Shown here: positions 43,976 through 52,966 of the stretch, one piece after another
How the letters are laid out: each line of letters starts with the position of its first letter
Numbering within the stretch: the first letter of the stretch is position 1
From: an uncultured Lachnospiraceae bacterium
GTDB taxonomy: Bacteria > Bacillota > Clostridia > Lachnospirales > Lachnospiraceae
DNA: 64,000 nucleotides
Direction of reading: 5' to 3'
Assembly: GCA_910586255.1 (NCBI GenBank)
Contig: CAJUHR010000016.1
Span: forward strand, 31,939 to 95,938
Made by a program: the position numbers and the translations under genes
The notes under the pieces: generated by a model
The model's input: the letters and a program-made list of their open reading frames with translations, nothing else
Told to the model about the DNA's origin: nothing
The model's database searches: none

Positions 43976-44413
43976 ATGGAATCAATGGAAGAATTGATCC
44001 GTCTTGCCATGGAGGCGATGAAGCGGGCGTACACTCCTTATTCCGGTTTTAAGGTAGGCGCCGCTCTTATGACTGAGGACGGGAAGGTATATCAGGGCTG
44101 CAATATTGAAAACGCGGCCTATACTCCCACCAACTGTGCGGAGCGGACGGCATTTTTTAAGGCAGTCAGCGAAGGGGAGAGAAAATTTTCGGCCATCTGT
44201 ATTGTGGGCGGGATGAACGGTGTTTTGAGCAGCTACACGGCGCCCTGCGGTGTCTGCAGACAGGTAATGCGGGAATTTTGTGATCCGGAGACCTTTCGCG
44301 TGATACTTGCAATCGATGAGAACCACTGGAGGGAATATCGCCTTAAGGAGCTTTTGCCTATGGGCTTTGGGCCGGAGAATCTGAGAGAATCAGAGACAGA
44401 AAGGACACCTTAA
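43976..44413 (+). CDS. cdd: Cytidine deaminase
   Basis: 145 aa. It has the zinc-site motifs NCAERTAF (catalytic Glu) and PCGVCRQ. It deaminates cytidine and deoxycytidine to uridine forms. The length and N-terminal YSGFKVGAAL fit the tetrameric class. It lies 30 bp after deoC and 34 bp before deoB. Confidence 0.96.
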   Translation: MESMEELIRLAMEAMKRAYTPYSGFKVGAALMTEDGKVYQGCNIENAAYTPTNCAERTAFFKAVSEGERKFSAICIVGGMNGVLSSYTAPCGVCRQVMREFCDPETFRVILAIDENHWREYRLKELLPMGFGPENLRESETERTP

Positions 44414-44447
44414 GGATAGGGCTTTGGATACGGGAAGGGAGTAAAAA

Positions 44448-45644
44448 ATGTCAGAAAAAACGTGGAAACGGATTTTTGTGATTGTGATTGATTCTATGGG
44501 CATTGGGGGAGCCCTGGACGGGGCAGACTATGGAGATGAGGGGACAGACACTCTGGGACATATCTCCGAGAGTGTGGACCATCTCTGGATTCCCAATTTA
44601 AGAAGGCTTGGGCTGGTTAATCTCCATCCCTTAAGGCAGATGGAACCGGAGGAGAATCCCCGGGCCTACTACGGAAGGCTCAACGAGAGAAGCTGCGGCA
44701 AGGATACCATGACCGGCCACTGGGAGATGATGGGCTTAAAGACAGAAAAGCCCTTTATCACCTTTACGGACACCGGGTTTCCAAAGGAACTGATTGAAGA
44801 GCTGGAGAGGCGGACAGGCCATAAGGTGATCGGAAATAAAAGCGCCAGCGGAACGGAGATTTTGGAGGAGCTGGCAGAGGAGGAGATTGCCACCGGCCAC
44901 ATGATTGTCTACACTTCCGCGGATTCGGTGCTGCAGATCTGCGGAAATGAGGAGACCTTTGATTTGAAGGAGCTATACCGCTGCTGTGAGATTGCCAGGG
45001 AACTGACCATGAGAGATGAGTGGAAGGTGGGGCGTGTGATTGCCCGTCCTTATTTGGGAAGAAAAAAGGGAGAATTTAAGCGCACCAGCAACCGTCATGA
45101 TTATGCGGTGCCGCCTTTTGGAAGAACTGTGCTGGACGCTGTAAAGGATGCAGGCCTGGATGTGATTTCCATAGGAAAGATTCAGGATATTTTTGCCGGC
45201 TGCGGGATAACCAGGGCTCTCAAATCAAAAAGCTCTGTTCATGGCATGGAACAGACTATCCAGGTGGCGGGGGAGAGCTTTCATGGTATTTGCTTTGTGA
45301 ATCTGGTGGATTTTGATGCTCTTTGGGGACACAGAAGAGATCCTATCGGCTACGGTCAGGAGTTGGAGCGGTTTGACGAAAAGCTGGGAGAGCTTTTGCA
45401 GATCTTAAAAGAGGAGGATCTTTTGATGATCACGGCGGACCACGGCAATGATCCCACCTATACCGGGACGGATCATACCCGGGAGCAGGTGCCTCTTTTG
45501 GCGTATTCTAAAGGATTTACAAAAGGCGGAGAGCTGCCGGAGGCAGACACCTTTGCCGTGGTGGGAGCCACGGTGGCGGAGGCTTTTGGGGTTAGAATGC
45601 CAAAGGGCACCATCGGCCGCTCCATTCTCTCACTGCTACGGTGA
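44448..45644 (+). CDS. deoB: Phosphopentomutase
   Basis: 398 aa, alkaline-phosphatase superfamily. It starts RIFVIVIDSMGIGGALDGAD, where the Asp and nearby residues bind metal. DTMTGHWEMMG carries the phosphorylated Thr, and TADHGNDPTYTGTDHTRE the second metal site. It interconverts (deoxy)ribose-1- and -5-phosphate, feeding DeoC. It is the last gene of the deoC-cdd-deoB group. Confidence 0.97.
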   Translation: MSEKTWKRIFVIVIDSMGIGGALDGADYGDEGTDTLGHISESVDHLWIPNLRRLGLVNLHPLRQMEPEENPRAYYGRLNERSCGKDTMTGHWEMMGLKTEKPFITFTDTGFPKELIEELERRTGHKVIGNKSASGTEILEELAEEEIATGHMIVYTSADSVLQICGNEETFDLKELYRCCEIARELTMRDEWKVGRVIARPYLGRKKGEFKRTSNRHDYAVPPFGRTVLDAVKDAGLDVISIGKIQDIFAGCGITRALKSKSSVHGMEQTIQVAGESFHGICFVNLVDFDALWGHRRDPIGYGQELERFDEKLGELLQILKEEDLLMITADHGNDPTYTGTDHTREQVPLLAYSKGFTKGGELPEADTFAVVGATVAEAFGVRMPKGTIGRSILSLLR

Positions 45645-45738
45645 CCGGTCTGAACTGTACAGACAGGTCTGTGTATTTGCCGCACTGACCGTAAGACATC
45701 GTGCCCTTTGGGTAAAGCGTAATGGTTGTGAGTATAAA

Positions 45739-45787
45739 AAGAGCAGCTGCAGGTAAAGTGCCTGAGGGCTGCTCTTGCGGTTTTTTG
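45739..45787 (+). terminator. deoB terminator
   Basis: AAGAGCAGC (45739-45747) pairs with GCTGCTCTT (45768-45776), with inner CAGG/CCTG, followed by GCGGTTTTTT. A T-tract on the other strand may also serve the cold-shock gene. Confidence 0.8.
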
Positions 45788-45847
45788 TTTTCTTTCCAAA
45801 TTTTTCATGATACTTTTGCCGCTTGTATCAAATATGGCAGATTGGAA

Positions 45848-46048
45848 TTACAGTGTGGTTACATGGATAGCCTGTGGGCCCTTTGCTCCCTCTGTCACTT
45901 CAAATTCTACCTGGGCACCTTCCTCAAGGGTCTTGTAGCCTTCCATATCCAGACCTGAGTAGTGCACGAAAACATCATTGCCCTGCTCATCGCAGATAAA
46001 GCCATAGCCCTTCTGGTTGTTGAACCATTTCACTGTACCTTTGCTCAT
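45848..46048 (-). CDS. Cold-shock protein (CspA family)
   Basis: 66 aa, a complete OB-fold cold-shock domain with RNP1 KGYGFICDE and RNP2 DVFVHYS. It binds single-stranded RNA or DNA and melts RNA structure at low temperature. GGAGGT lies just before the start. The 5' UTR of about 100 nt contains a GTAACAGTT hairpin element (46096-46139), which may influence temperature-dependent translation. Confidence 0.95.
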   Translation of the reverse strand: MSKGTVKWFNNQKGYGFICDEQGNDVFVHYSGLDMEGYKTLEEGAQVEFEVTEGAKGPQAIHVTTL

Positions 46049-46095
46049 TATATACTACCTCCGAAATGAATATAAATGTATGTTGCGAATTTTTC

Positions 46096-46139
46096 GTAAC
46101 AGTTGGGACGGGCAAGAAGATACCTGTCTGAACTGTTAC
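46096..46139. repeat. Short dispersed element inside the cold-shock gene leader
   Basis: GTAACAGTT (46096-46104) pairs with AACTGTTAC (46131-46139), with further GAC/GTC pairs. The interior keeps GGGCAAGAAGAT, the reverse complement of the ATCTTCTTGCCC part of longer copies. It falls between the csp promoter and its start codon. Confidence 0.8.
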
Positions 46140-46160
46140 AATTTTCCCGCAACTTGTTTT

Positions 46161-46189
46161 AGAATAGCACAGAAAAATTAAGTTGTCAA
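46161..46189 (-). promoter_or_regulatory. Sigma-A promoter of the cold-shock gene
   Basis: On the minus strand: TTGACA (46189-46184), 17-bp spacer, TATTCT (46166-46161). Confidence 0.8.
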
Positions 46190-46222
46190 ACAATTTTGTG
46201 AATATTTTCGGAGATTGAAGTT

Positions 46223-46351
46223 GTAGTTTACGGGGCGGGGAAAAACGGATAAAAACAGGCGTCAAGCTTGCTTGTAAGACTGATTTTATCCGTTTTTCCA
46301 CATCGTGTGTTCGGTGTAAGCCGGACAAGAAGATGCCCCATGAACAGTAAC
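46223..46351. repeat. Dispersed hairpin element, reverse orientation
   Basis: Degenerate outer ends (GTAGTTTACGGGGC and GCCCCATGAACAGTAAC). The inner stem has 20-bp arms (46239-46258 and 46280-46299, near perfect) around a 21-nt loop (46259-46279) that is the exact reverse complement of the 21486-21506 loop. A CTTCTTGTCCGGCTTAC-type part follows on the other strand. Confidence 0.9.
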
Positions 46352-46354
46352 AGA

Positions 46355-46383
46355 TTGAAAGCTGTGGTTTTTTTTGATATAAT
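46355..46383 (+). promoter_or_regulatory. Sigma-A promoter of the DUF5662 gene
   Basis: TTGAAA (46355-46360), 17-bp spacer, TATAAT (46378-46383), directly after the hairpin element. Confidence 0.85.
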
Positions 46384-46410
46384 CCATGAGTAGAAAGTGA
46401 GGGTGATGGT

Positions 46411-46971
46411 ATGAAGGTGATCAATATATGGCGGCATCTTGTGACGATTACAGAGCACAAATGCCTGGTGATGAAGCATTGCTTTATGGTGGGACTTTAC
46501 CGGCAGGGGATTCTTCACGATCTGTCCAAATATACGCCATCCGAATTTTGGACCGGAGTCCGCTATTATCAGGGAGACCGCAGTCCCAATGCGGTGGAGA
46601 GGGAGCTTTTGGGATATTCGGCGGCATGGCTTCATCATAAAGGAAGAAATAAACACCATTTTGAGTACTGGATGGATTTTTCCAAAGCCAGTGGAGGGAT
46701 GGTAGGCTGCAGGATGCCGATTGAATATGTGGTGGAGATGGTGATGGACCGGATTGCCGCTTGCAAGGTCTATCGGGGGAAGAATTATACGGACGCATCG
46801 GCCTGGGAGTATTATCAGAGGGAGCGTCCCTATCTGAAAGGGGCTATGAATCCGGAAACCCAGAGGCTTCTGGAGAAGATTTTGATTATGCTCAGAGACA
46901 AGGGGGAGAGGGCGACCTTTGCCTACCTGAGAAAATTGCTGAAGAGTGGGGATTATCCCAGGCAATCATGA
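46411..46971 (+). CDS. DUF5662 family protein
   Basis: 186 aa. Conserved His/Asp-rich blocks GILHDLSKYTPSEFW and HHKGRNKHHFEYW fit DUF5662, a family of unknown function common in Clostridia. The His pattern resembles metal-dependent HD-type enzymes, but a complete HD motif is not assured. GAGGGTGATGGT precedes the ATG, and a strong promoter lies just upstream. It is monocistronic, closed by the hairpin at 47048. Confidence 0.85.
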   Translation: MKVINIWRHLVTITEHKCLVMKHCFMVGLYRQGILHDLSKYTPSEFWTGVRYYQGDRSPNAVERELLGYSAAWLHHKGRNKHHFEYWMDFSKASGGMVGCRMPIEYVVEMVMDRIAACKVYRGKNYTDASAWEYYQRERPYLKGAMNPETQRLLEKILIMLRDKGERATFAYLRKLLKSGDYPRQS

Positions 46972-47047
46972 TTTGTATGAGCCTTTTGTGAAACAGGAGA
47001 ATATAAGAAACAGGAATAGTTATCGAAAGGAAAATCAGTTGAGAGAT

Positions 47048-47102
47048 CTCCGATAAATGGTCCAGCCGTGTGAATGCGTCCGGACCATTTATCGGAGCTT
47101 TT
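47048..47102 (+). terminator. Terminator of the DUF5662 gene
   Basis: Sixteen-bp perfect arms (47048-47063, 47082-47097), followed by CTTTT. The loop is 18 nt. Confidence 0.75.
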
Positions 47103-47167
47103 GCGGTTGCGGTTTTTGCCCTGGCTGACTGTCCGGATTATCTTTGGCTCACTGGCCGGATGATTGG

Positions 47168-47359
47168 TCAGCCCTTGAAAATATCGGCAGGGTAGTGGTA
47201 TACCTCCGCGTAGGACTCCAGCTCGGAATCCGACTGGGGCAGGGCCGGAATCAGTCCGGTGCAATCCATGGCAGAGCAGGCCTTTACGTCTAAGAGATCC
47301 GGGTCATCGCAGCCATAGGGATCATTTTGTGTTCTGTCGGGCTCTTTGGGTGGTTTCAT
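47168..47359 (-). CDS. Small acidic protein of unknown function
   Basis: 63 aa. The sequence is Asp/Cys/Pro-rich with the striking NDPYGCDDPDLLDVKACSAM and CTGLIPALPQSDSE. No hydrophobic helix is seen. AAAGGA lies about 12 nt before the ATG. Three Cys residues could bind metal or form disulfides. I cannot assign a function. It lies alone between the DUF5662 gene and pyrG. Confidence 0.6.
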   Translation of the reverse strand: MKPPKEPDRTQNDPYGCDDPDLLDVKACSAMDCTGLIPALPQSDSELESYAEVYHYPADIFKG

Positions 47360-47443
47360 GTTTTATCAGTCCTTTCTTTCAGTTGATTTTGGGGATAGTA
47401 TAAGCAGGAGAGAGAAAATGAATAAGTGGGAAGATGTGGAACG

Positions 47444-47480
47444 AAAAAAGGAAACGGCAAATTTATTTGTCGTTTCCTAT
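47444..47480 (-). terminator. pyrG terminator
   Basis: On the minus strand GGAAACGACAAA pairs with TTTGCCGTTTCC, followed by TTTTTT. It lies 30 bp after the pyrG stop. Confidence 0.85.
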
Positions 47481-47509
47481 GGCAGTGCGCCCGGCGCTCA
47501 TTCTATTTA

Positions 47510-49123
47510 TTATCCGGAAATATTTTCCTGTAAAAGAGCCGCCCGGATAAAACCGGCAAATAAGGGATGAGGCCGGTTGGGACGGGATTTTAGCTCCGGA
47601 TGAGCCTGGGTGGCAATAAACCAGGGATGTTTTGGAAGCTCGATCATCTCAATAATCCTTCCGTCCGGAGATTTGCCGGAAAGCTTCATGCCGTGACCGG
47701 TAAGGGCTGCCCGGAAATCATTGTTGACCTCATAGCGGTGGCGGTGGCGCTCATGGATCAGCTCCTTACCGTAAAGCGCGTAGGCTTTTGAGGACTTGTC
47801 CAGAACACAGGGATAGGAGCCTAGCCGCAGGGTGCCGCCAATGTCCTCGATTCCGTTCTGGTCCGGCATAAGATGGATGACCGGATGGGTGGTGGAGGGA
47901 TTTAGTTCAACGCTGTGGGCATCCTCATAGCCTGCCACATTTCTGGCAAATTCCACAATGGCAAGCTGCATGCCCAGACACAAGCCTAAAAAGGGAATGT
48001 TATTCTCTCTGGCATAGCGGATGGCAAAGATTTTTCCGTCAATGCCCCGGTCGCCAAAACCGCCGGGAACAAGGATACCCTGGGCGCCAAGGAGAAGCTC
48101 GTCCACATTTTCCCGGGTCACGGTTTCCGAGTCGATCCACCGGATATCCACAGAGGCCCTGCAGGCCACGCCTCCGTGTTTTAGGGCCTCCACAACCGAG
48201 ATATAGGCATCGTGAAGCTGGGTATATTTGCCCACCAGGGCAATGGTGACGGAATGTTCGGGATGCTTCCAGGCATCGATCATGGCACGCCAGTCCTCCA
48301 ACCGGGGGGCAGGACATTCCAGATTCAGACATTTGCAGGCCACCTCCGCCAGATGTTCCTCCTCCATGGCCAAAGGGGCCTCATAGAGTACTTCCACGTC
48401 AAGGTTCTGGAGAACATGTTCCTTGGGAACATTGCAGAACAGGGCGATTTTACTGCGGATGGAAGAGCCTAAGGGATGCTCGCTGCGGCACACAAGAATG
48501 TCCGGCCAGATTCCCATACCCTGCAAATCTTTGACACTGGCCTGGGTGGGCTTGGTTTTCAGCTCGCCGGAAGCCTTTAGATAAGGAATCAGAGTCACAT
48601 GAATGAGGATGGCATTGTCATGTCCCACCTCGTGCTGGAACTGGCGGATAGCCTCAAGGAAGGGCTGGCTTTCAATGTCCCCCACGGTGCCGCCCACCTC
48701 GATGATGGCGATCTCTGTGTCCTCCGTGGTAAAATTGCGGTGAAAACGGCTCTTGATTTCATTGGTGATGTGGGGAATTACCTGGACGGTGCCGCCGCCG
48801 AAGTCGCCGCGCCGCTCCTTTTGGAGTACGCTCCAGTAGACCTTGCCGGTGGTTACATTAGAATTTTTGGTGAGACTTTCATCGATGAAGCGTTCATAGT
48901 GACCCAGATCCAGATCGGTCTCCGCGCCGTCATCGGTGACAAACACTTCTCCGTGCTGAACCGGGTTCATGGTACCCGGGTCAATGTTGATGTAGGGGTC
49001 AAATTTCTGCATGGTTACTTTATAGCCGCGGGCCTTTAAGAGACGGCCCAGAGATGCGGCTGTAATGCCCTTTCCCAGACCAGAGACCACGCCGCCGGTG
49101 ACAAAAACATATTTTACTGGCAT
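47510..49123 (-). CDS. pyrG: CTP synthase
   Basis: 537 aa. The N-terminal synthetase domain starts KYVFVTGGVVSGLGKGITAASLG. The C-terminal glutaminase domain has GICLG-type FLGLCLGMQ (nucleophile Cys) and ATQAHPELKSRP (His/Glu). It makes CTP from UTP, ATP and Gln. The family is commonly attenuated by CTP in Bacillota. A GGAATC-based hairpin (about 49156-49181) lies in the leader, but the attenuator was not proven. GGAGGG lies just before the start. Confidence 0.97.
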   Translation of the reverse strand: MPVKYVFVTGGVVSGLGKGITAASLGRLLKARGYKVTMQKFDPYINIDPGTMNPVQHGEVFVTDDGAETDLDLGHYERFIDESLTKNSNVTTGKVYWSVLQKERRGDFGGGTVQVIPHITNEIKSRFHRNFTTEDTEIAIIEVGGTVGDIESQPFLEAIRQFQHEVGHDNAILIHVTLIPYLKASGELKTKPTQASVKDLQGMGIWPDILVCRSEHPLGSSIRSKIALFCNVPKEHVLQNLDVEVLYEAPLAMEEEHLAEVACKCLNLECPAPRLEDWRAMIDAWKHPEHSVTIALVGKYTQLHDAYISVVEALKHGGVACRASVDIRWIDSETVTRENVDELLLGAQGILVPGGFGDRGIDGKIFAIRYARENNIPFLGLCLGMQLAIVEFARNVAGYEDAHSVELNPSTTHPVIHLMPDQNGIEDIGGTLRLGSYPCVLDKSSKAYALYGKELIHERHRHRYEVNNDFRAALTGHGMKLSGKSPDGRIIEMIELPKHPWFIATQAHPELKSRPNRPHPLFAGFIRAALLQENISG

Positions 49124-49256
49124 AAGGAAGCCCTCCTTTTTGTGGGGAATACAGGATTGGAATCAAAATCCGGATTCCAATAAGAGATTATACAACCAGA
49201 TCTTTGCAAAATCCAGAGTTTTTTAAAAATTCATAGATTTTTTATGATAGCTTTCC

Positions 49257-49285
49257 TTGATTTCTGAGCATGTAACAAGTATAAT
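49257..49285 (+). promoter_or_regulatory. Sigma-A promoter of ftsH
   Basis: TTGATT (49257-49262), 17-bp spacer, TATAAT (49280-49285). Confidence 0.85.
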
Positions 49286-49363
49286 GTAGAATAGTTGTGT
49301 TTTCCGCCAGATTCAAATCAGGAAGCACAGAGAGGTTTAGAAAAACAGGAGAAGATACAGAGA

Positions 49364-51520
49364 ATGGACAATAACAATCACAGACCGCCGGAGAACGGCG
49401 GCGGCAATAAAAACCAGGGTCCCCAGAGCCAGCTTATGGTAATGCTGGTGGCTGCCATTATCACATTGGTGGCTGTGTACATGATGCGCAATATCATGGT
49501 ATCGGAGGGACGCGAGGAGGTTCGGTATGACCAGTTTGTAGCGGAAGTGGACGCCGGCATGGTGGAATCGGTGCTGGTGAAAAGCTCCATGGTGGATATT
49601 ACCTACAAGGACACGGTGAGTGACAAGAACCCGGCCAAGCAGTATTATGTGATTCGGCTGGGCTCTGACTGGGAGTTTTCCAACCGACTTTTAGAGAGCG
49701 GGGTGAAGATCGAGCAGGAGCCCCAGGACAGCAGCGTGCTGCTGGAAAGTATTTTAAGCTTTGTGATTCCCTTTATCATCATTGTGGTGTTTATGAACTT
49801 TATGATGAAGCGTATGGGCGGCGGGATCATGGGAGTGGGAAAGAGCACAGCCAAGATGTATATGCAGAAGGACACAGGGATCACCTTTGCCGATGTGGCG
49901 GGGGAGGATGAGGCCAAGGAGTCTTTGGTGGAGCTGGTGGATTTTCTGCGCAATCCCGGCAAGTATACGCACATTGGAGCCCGGCTTCCCAAGGGCGCGC
50001 TCTTAGTGGGGCCTCCCGGAACAGGAAAAACCCTCCTTGCCAGGGCAGTGGCGGGAGAGGCCGGAGTACCCTTTTATTTTTTGTCCGGTTCGGATTTTAT
50101 GGAGATGTATGTGGGCGTGGGCGCGTCCCGGGTGCGGGATCTTTTCAAGCAGGCTCAGCAGACCTCTCCCTGTATTATTTTTATTGATGAGGTGGATTCC
50201 ATTGGGCGTAGCCGCAGCAACTACGGCGGTGGAGGAGAGTCGGAACAGCAGCAGACCTTAAACCAGCTTCTATCAGAGATGGACGGTGTGGATCCTTCCA
50301 AGGGGCTTCTCATTCTGGCGGCCACCAACCGGCCGGAGATCCTGGATCCGGCTCTTTTGCGACCGGGCCGGTTTGACCGGAGGATCATTGTGGATAAGCC
50401 GGATTTAAAGGGAAGAGTGGAGATCCTTAAGGTTCACGCCAAGGATGTGTCCTTAGACGATACGGTGGATCTGGATGCCATTGCCCTGGCCACCTCCGGC
50501 GCCGTGGGCTCGGATCTGGCCAATATGATCAATGAGGCGGCCATCCTGGCAGTCAAGCACAAGCGCAACGCCGTGTGCCAGAAAGATCTGTTTGAGGCTG
50601 TGGAGGTAGTGCTGGTAGGCAAGGAGAAGAAGGACCGGGTGCTCAGCAAGGAGGAAAGACGGATCGTGTCCTATCATGAGGTAGGCCATGCTCTTCTCAG
50701 CGCCCTGCAAAAGGATGCGGAGCCGGTTCAGAAAATCACCATTGTTCCCCGCACCATGGGGGCATTGGGCTATGTGATGCATGTGCCGGAGGAGGAGAAG
50801 TACTTAAACACTCAGAAAGAGCTCCATGCCATGCTGGTAGGATATCTGGGAGGCCGGGCGGCGGAGGAGATTGTGTTTAACTCTGTGACCACCGGAGCGG
50901 CCAACGATATTGAGCAGGCCACCCGTCTGGTCCGGGCTATGGTGACCCAGTACGGTATGTCGGAGAAATTCGGACTGATGGGTCTGTCTACCCAGCAGGA
51001 TCAGTATCTGACCGGGCGGAGCGTGATGAACTGCGGAGATGCCACGGCGGCTGAGGTGGACAATGAGATTATGCGAATCCTCAAGGAGGCTTATGAGGAG
51101 GCCAAGCAGCTTTTAAAAGAAAACCGGGAGATCATGGACGAGATCGCGGAGTTTTTGATTGAGAAGGAGACCATTACCGGTAAGGAATTTATGCAGATAT
51201 ACCGCCGCTGTAAAGGGATTCCGGAGCCTGAGGAGAAAAAGGACCGGGACGGGGAAGCCGAGAAGAAAGATCAGGCAGCCGGGGAGACCTTGCAGAAGCA
51301 GGAGGAAGCATCCGCCGGGAAGGATGAGGCCCTGCCGGAGCAGAATGGTGCGCCCTTTGGGAAGGATGAGGCCCTGCCGGAGCAGGATGAGGAACCCGCC
51401 GGGAAAGATGAGGTTCTGCCGGAGCAGGAGGCCGGAGAGCTTCAGGAGCAAAAGGATAATAACAGATGGGAAAGCCAGACCGAAGGCAAGGATACCTCCG
51501 GCTGGACGGAAGTAAAATAA
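49364..51520 (+). CDS. ftsH: ATP-dependent zinc metalloprotease FtsH
   Basis: 718 aa from the ATG at 49364 after CAGGAGA. Two membrane helices (about 24-42 and 127-147) flank an extracytoplasmic domain. The AAA module has GPPGTGKTLLARAVAG, IIFIDEVDSIGR and the second region of homology ATNRPEILDPALLRPGRFDR. The zinc site is YHEVGHALL, with the third ligand in the C-terminal helix region. The enzyme degrades misfolded membrane and regulatory proteins. The C-terminal tail (about 630-718) has repeated GKDEALPEQ units, an acidic low-complexity extension. It is followed directly by a MATE gene. Confidence 0.97.
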   Translation: MDNNNHRPPENGGGNKNQGPQSQLMVMLVAAIITLVAVYMMRNIMVSEGREEVRYDQFVAEVDAGMVESVLVKSSMVDITYKDTVSDKNPAKQYYVIRLGSDWEFSNRLLESGVKIEQEPQDSSVLLESILSFVIPFIIIVVFMNFMMKRMGGGIMGVGKSTAKMYMQKDTGITFADVAGEDEAKESLVELVDFLRNPGKYTHIGARLPKGALLVGPPGTGKTLLARAVAGEAGVPFYFLSGSDFMEMYVGVGASRVRDLFKQAQQTSPCIIFIDEVDSIGRSRSNYGGGGESEQQQTLNQLLSEMDGVDPSKGLLILAATNRPEILDPALLRPGRFDRRIIVDKPDLKGRVEILKVHAKDVSLDDTVDLDAIALATSGAVGSDLANMINEAAILAVKHKRNAVCQKDLFEAVEVVLVGKEKKDRVLSKEERRIVSYHEVGHALLSALQKDAEPVQKITIVPRTMGALGYVMHVPEEEKYLNTQKELHAMLVGYLGGRAAEEIVFNSVTTGAANDIEQATRLVRAMVTQYGMSEKFGLMGLSTQQDQYLTGRSVMNCGDATAAEVDNEIMRILKEAYEEAKQLLKENREIMDEIAEFLIEKETITGKEFMQIYRRCKGIPEPEEKKDRDGEAEKKDQAAGETLQKQEEASAGKDEALPEQNGAPFGKDEALPEQDEEPAGKDEVLPEQEAGELQEQKDNNRWESQTEGKDTSGWTEVK

Positions 51521-52869
51521 TGACACTAGATTTGACAAAAGGAAATATAACGAAGGTTCTGCTGCAGTTTGCGTTGCCCATGATACTGGGCAATTTGCTG
51601 CAGCAGATGTATAATATAACAGACACACTGATTGTGGGTCAGTACATTGGAAGAGAAGCGCTGGCAGCGGTGGGCTCCGCCTACACACTGATGACGTTTC
51701 TCAATTCTATTTTGCTGGGTTTTTGTATGGGCAGCGGGGTAATGTTTTCCATCTGCCATGGAAAGCAGGACATGGACCGGATGAAGCAGGGAATGTTTTT
51801 GTCCTTTGTCATGATCGGAGCCCTGACCCTTTTGATCAATGGAGCGGTATTTGCAGGTCTTGACTGGATTTTGGTGTTTTTGCAGGTTCCCGGGGAGGTT
51901 TACGGGATGATGCGGGAATATTTGAGAATTATTTTCTGGGGAATAACCGCTATTTTTGTGTACAATTATTTTGCTTCTCTTTTGAGGGCAGTGGGCAATT
52001 CGGTTGTGCCGTTAATATTTCTCGGAGTATCTGCAGTCTCTAATATTGTTTTGGATCTGGTGTTTGTGCTGGTATTTCACCGGGGAATCGGCGGGGCGGC
52101 AGAGGCGACTGTTTTGGCTCAGATATTTTCCGGCGTGGGTATTTGCCTTTACACACTGATAAAATTTCCTGAGCTTCGTCCCGGCCGGGCGTGGATGCGG
52201 TGGGATATTCAGGTGGTAAAGGAAATCCTTCACCTGTCGGTTCTGACCAGTGTTCAGCAGTCCGTCATGAATTTTGGCATTCTTATGGTTCAGGGGCTGG
52301 TCAACAGCTTTGGACCGGTGGTGATGGCTGCTTTTGCTGCAGCAGTGAAGATTGATTCCTTTGCCTACATGCCGGTTCAGGATTTCGGAAATGCCTTTTC
52401 CACCTTTGTGGCTCAGAATTACGGGGCCGGGCAGGAGGAGCGGATCCGTAAGGGAATAAAAAGCGCCGGTCTGTGCACCTTACTATTCTGCCTGATTATT
52501 ACGGCCGGAGTGTGTCTGTTTGCCCGGAAGCTGATGCTGATATTCGTCCGTCCTACAGAGACGGAGGTTTTGGCAGCAGGAGTGGGATATTTGAGGATTG
52601 AGGGGGCATTTTACTGCCTGATCGGTTTTCTGTTCCTGTTTTATGGTTATTTCCGCGCCATAGGCCGTCCTGGCGTGTCGGTTATTCTGACAGTTATCTC
52701 CTTGGGAACGAGAGTGGTTCTGGCTTATACCCTGTCGCCTGTGGCGTGGATCGGAGTCCGCGGCATCTGGGCATCGGTTCCGATCGGATGGTTTCTGGCA
52801 GATGTGGCTGGCCTTCTTTTGGCCCGCCGCTCTTCCAGTGATTACAAATCTTACATTTTGCGAACATGA
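51520..52869 (+). CDS. MATE-family efflux transporter
   Basis: 449 aa, 12 predicted membrane helices. It opens LTKGNITKVLLQFALPMILG and MYNITDTLIVGQYIGREALA, typical of NorM/DinF-like MATE members. The ATG overlaps the ftsH stop (TAATG), so translation is coupled. It is different in sequence from the MATE protein at 28090. The substrate is unknown. Confidence 0.92.
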   Translation: MTLDLTKGNITKVLLQFALPMILGNLLQQMYNITDTLIVGQYIGREALAAVGSAYTLMTFLNSILLGFCMGSGVMFSICHGKQDMDRMKQGMFLSFVMIGALTLLINGAVFAGLDWILVFLQVPGEVYGMMREYLRIIFWGITAIFVYNYFASLLRAVGNSVVPLIFLGVSAVSNIVLDLVFVLVFHRGIGGAAEATVLAQIFSGVGICLYTLIKFPELRPGRAWMRWDIQVVKEILHLSVLTSVQQSVMNFGILMVQGLVNSFGPVVMAAFAAAVKIDSFAYMPVQDFGNAFSTFVAQNYGAGQEERIRKGIKSAGLCTLLFCLIITAGVCLFARKLMLIFVRPTETEVLAAGVGYLRIEGAFYCLIGFLFLFYGYFRAIGRPGVSVILTVISLGTRVVLAYTLSPVAWIGVRGIWASVPIGWFLADVAGLLLARRSSSDYKSYILRT

Positions 52870-52898
52870 TTGTAAGATATCAGAAAATATGATAAAAT
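52870..52898 (+). promoter_or_regulatory. Probable promoter of the NfeD-SPFH pair
   Basis: TTGTAA (52870-52875), 17-bp spacer, TAAAAT (52893-52898). It starts inside the last bases of the MATE gene. Confidence 0.65.
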
Positions 52899-52966
52899 AC
52901 CTCTGTAAGCGATAAATAGCGCGAAAAGCCTGACAGCCAGGCATTTCAAAAAGGAGGCAGGAGGAG

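Noticed and set aside
49124..49256. CTP-responsive attenuator of pyrG
   Set aside because: A hairpin is present, but I could not find a transcription start with a GGGC-type run or a T-run terminator, so it is not claimed.
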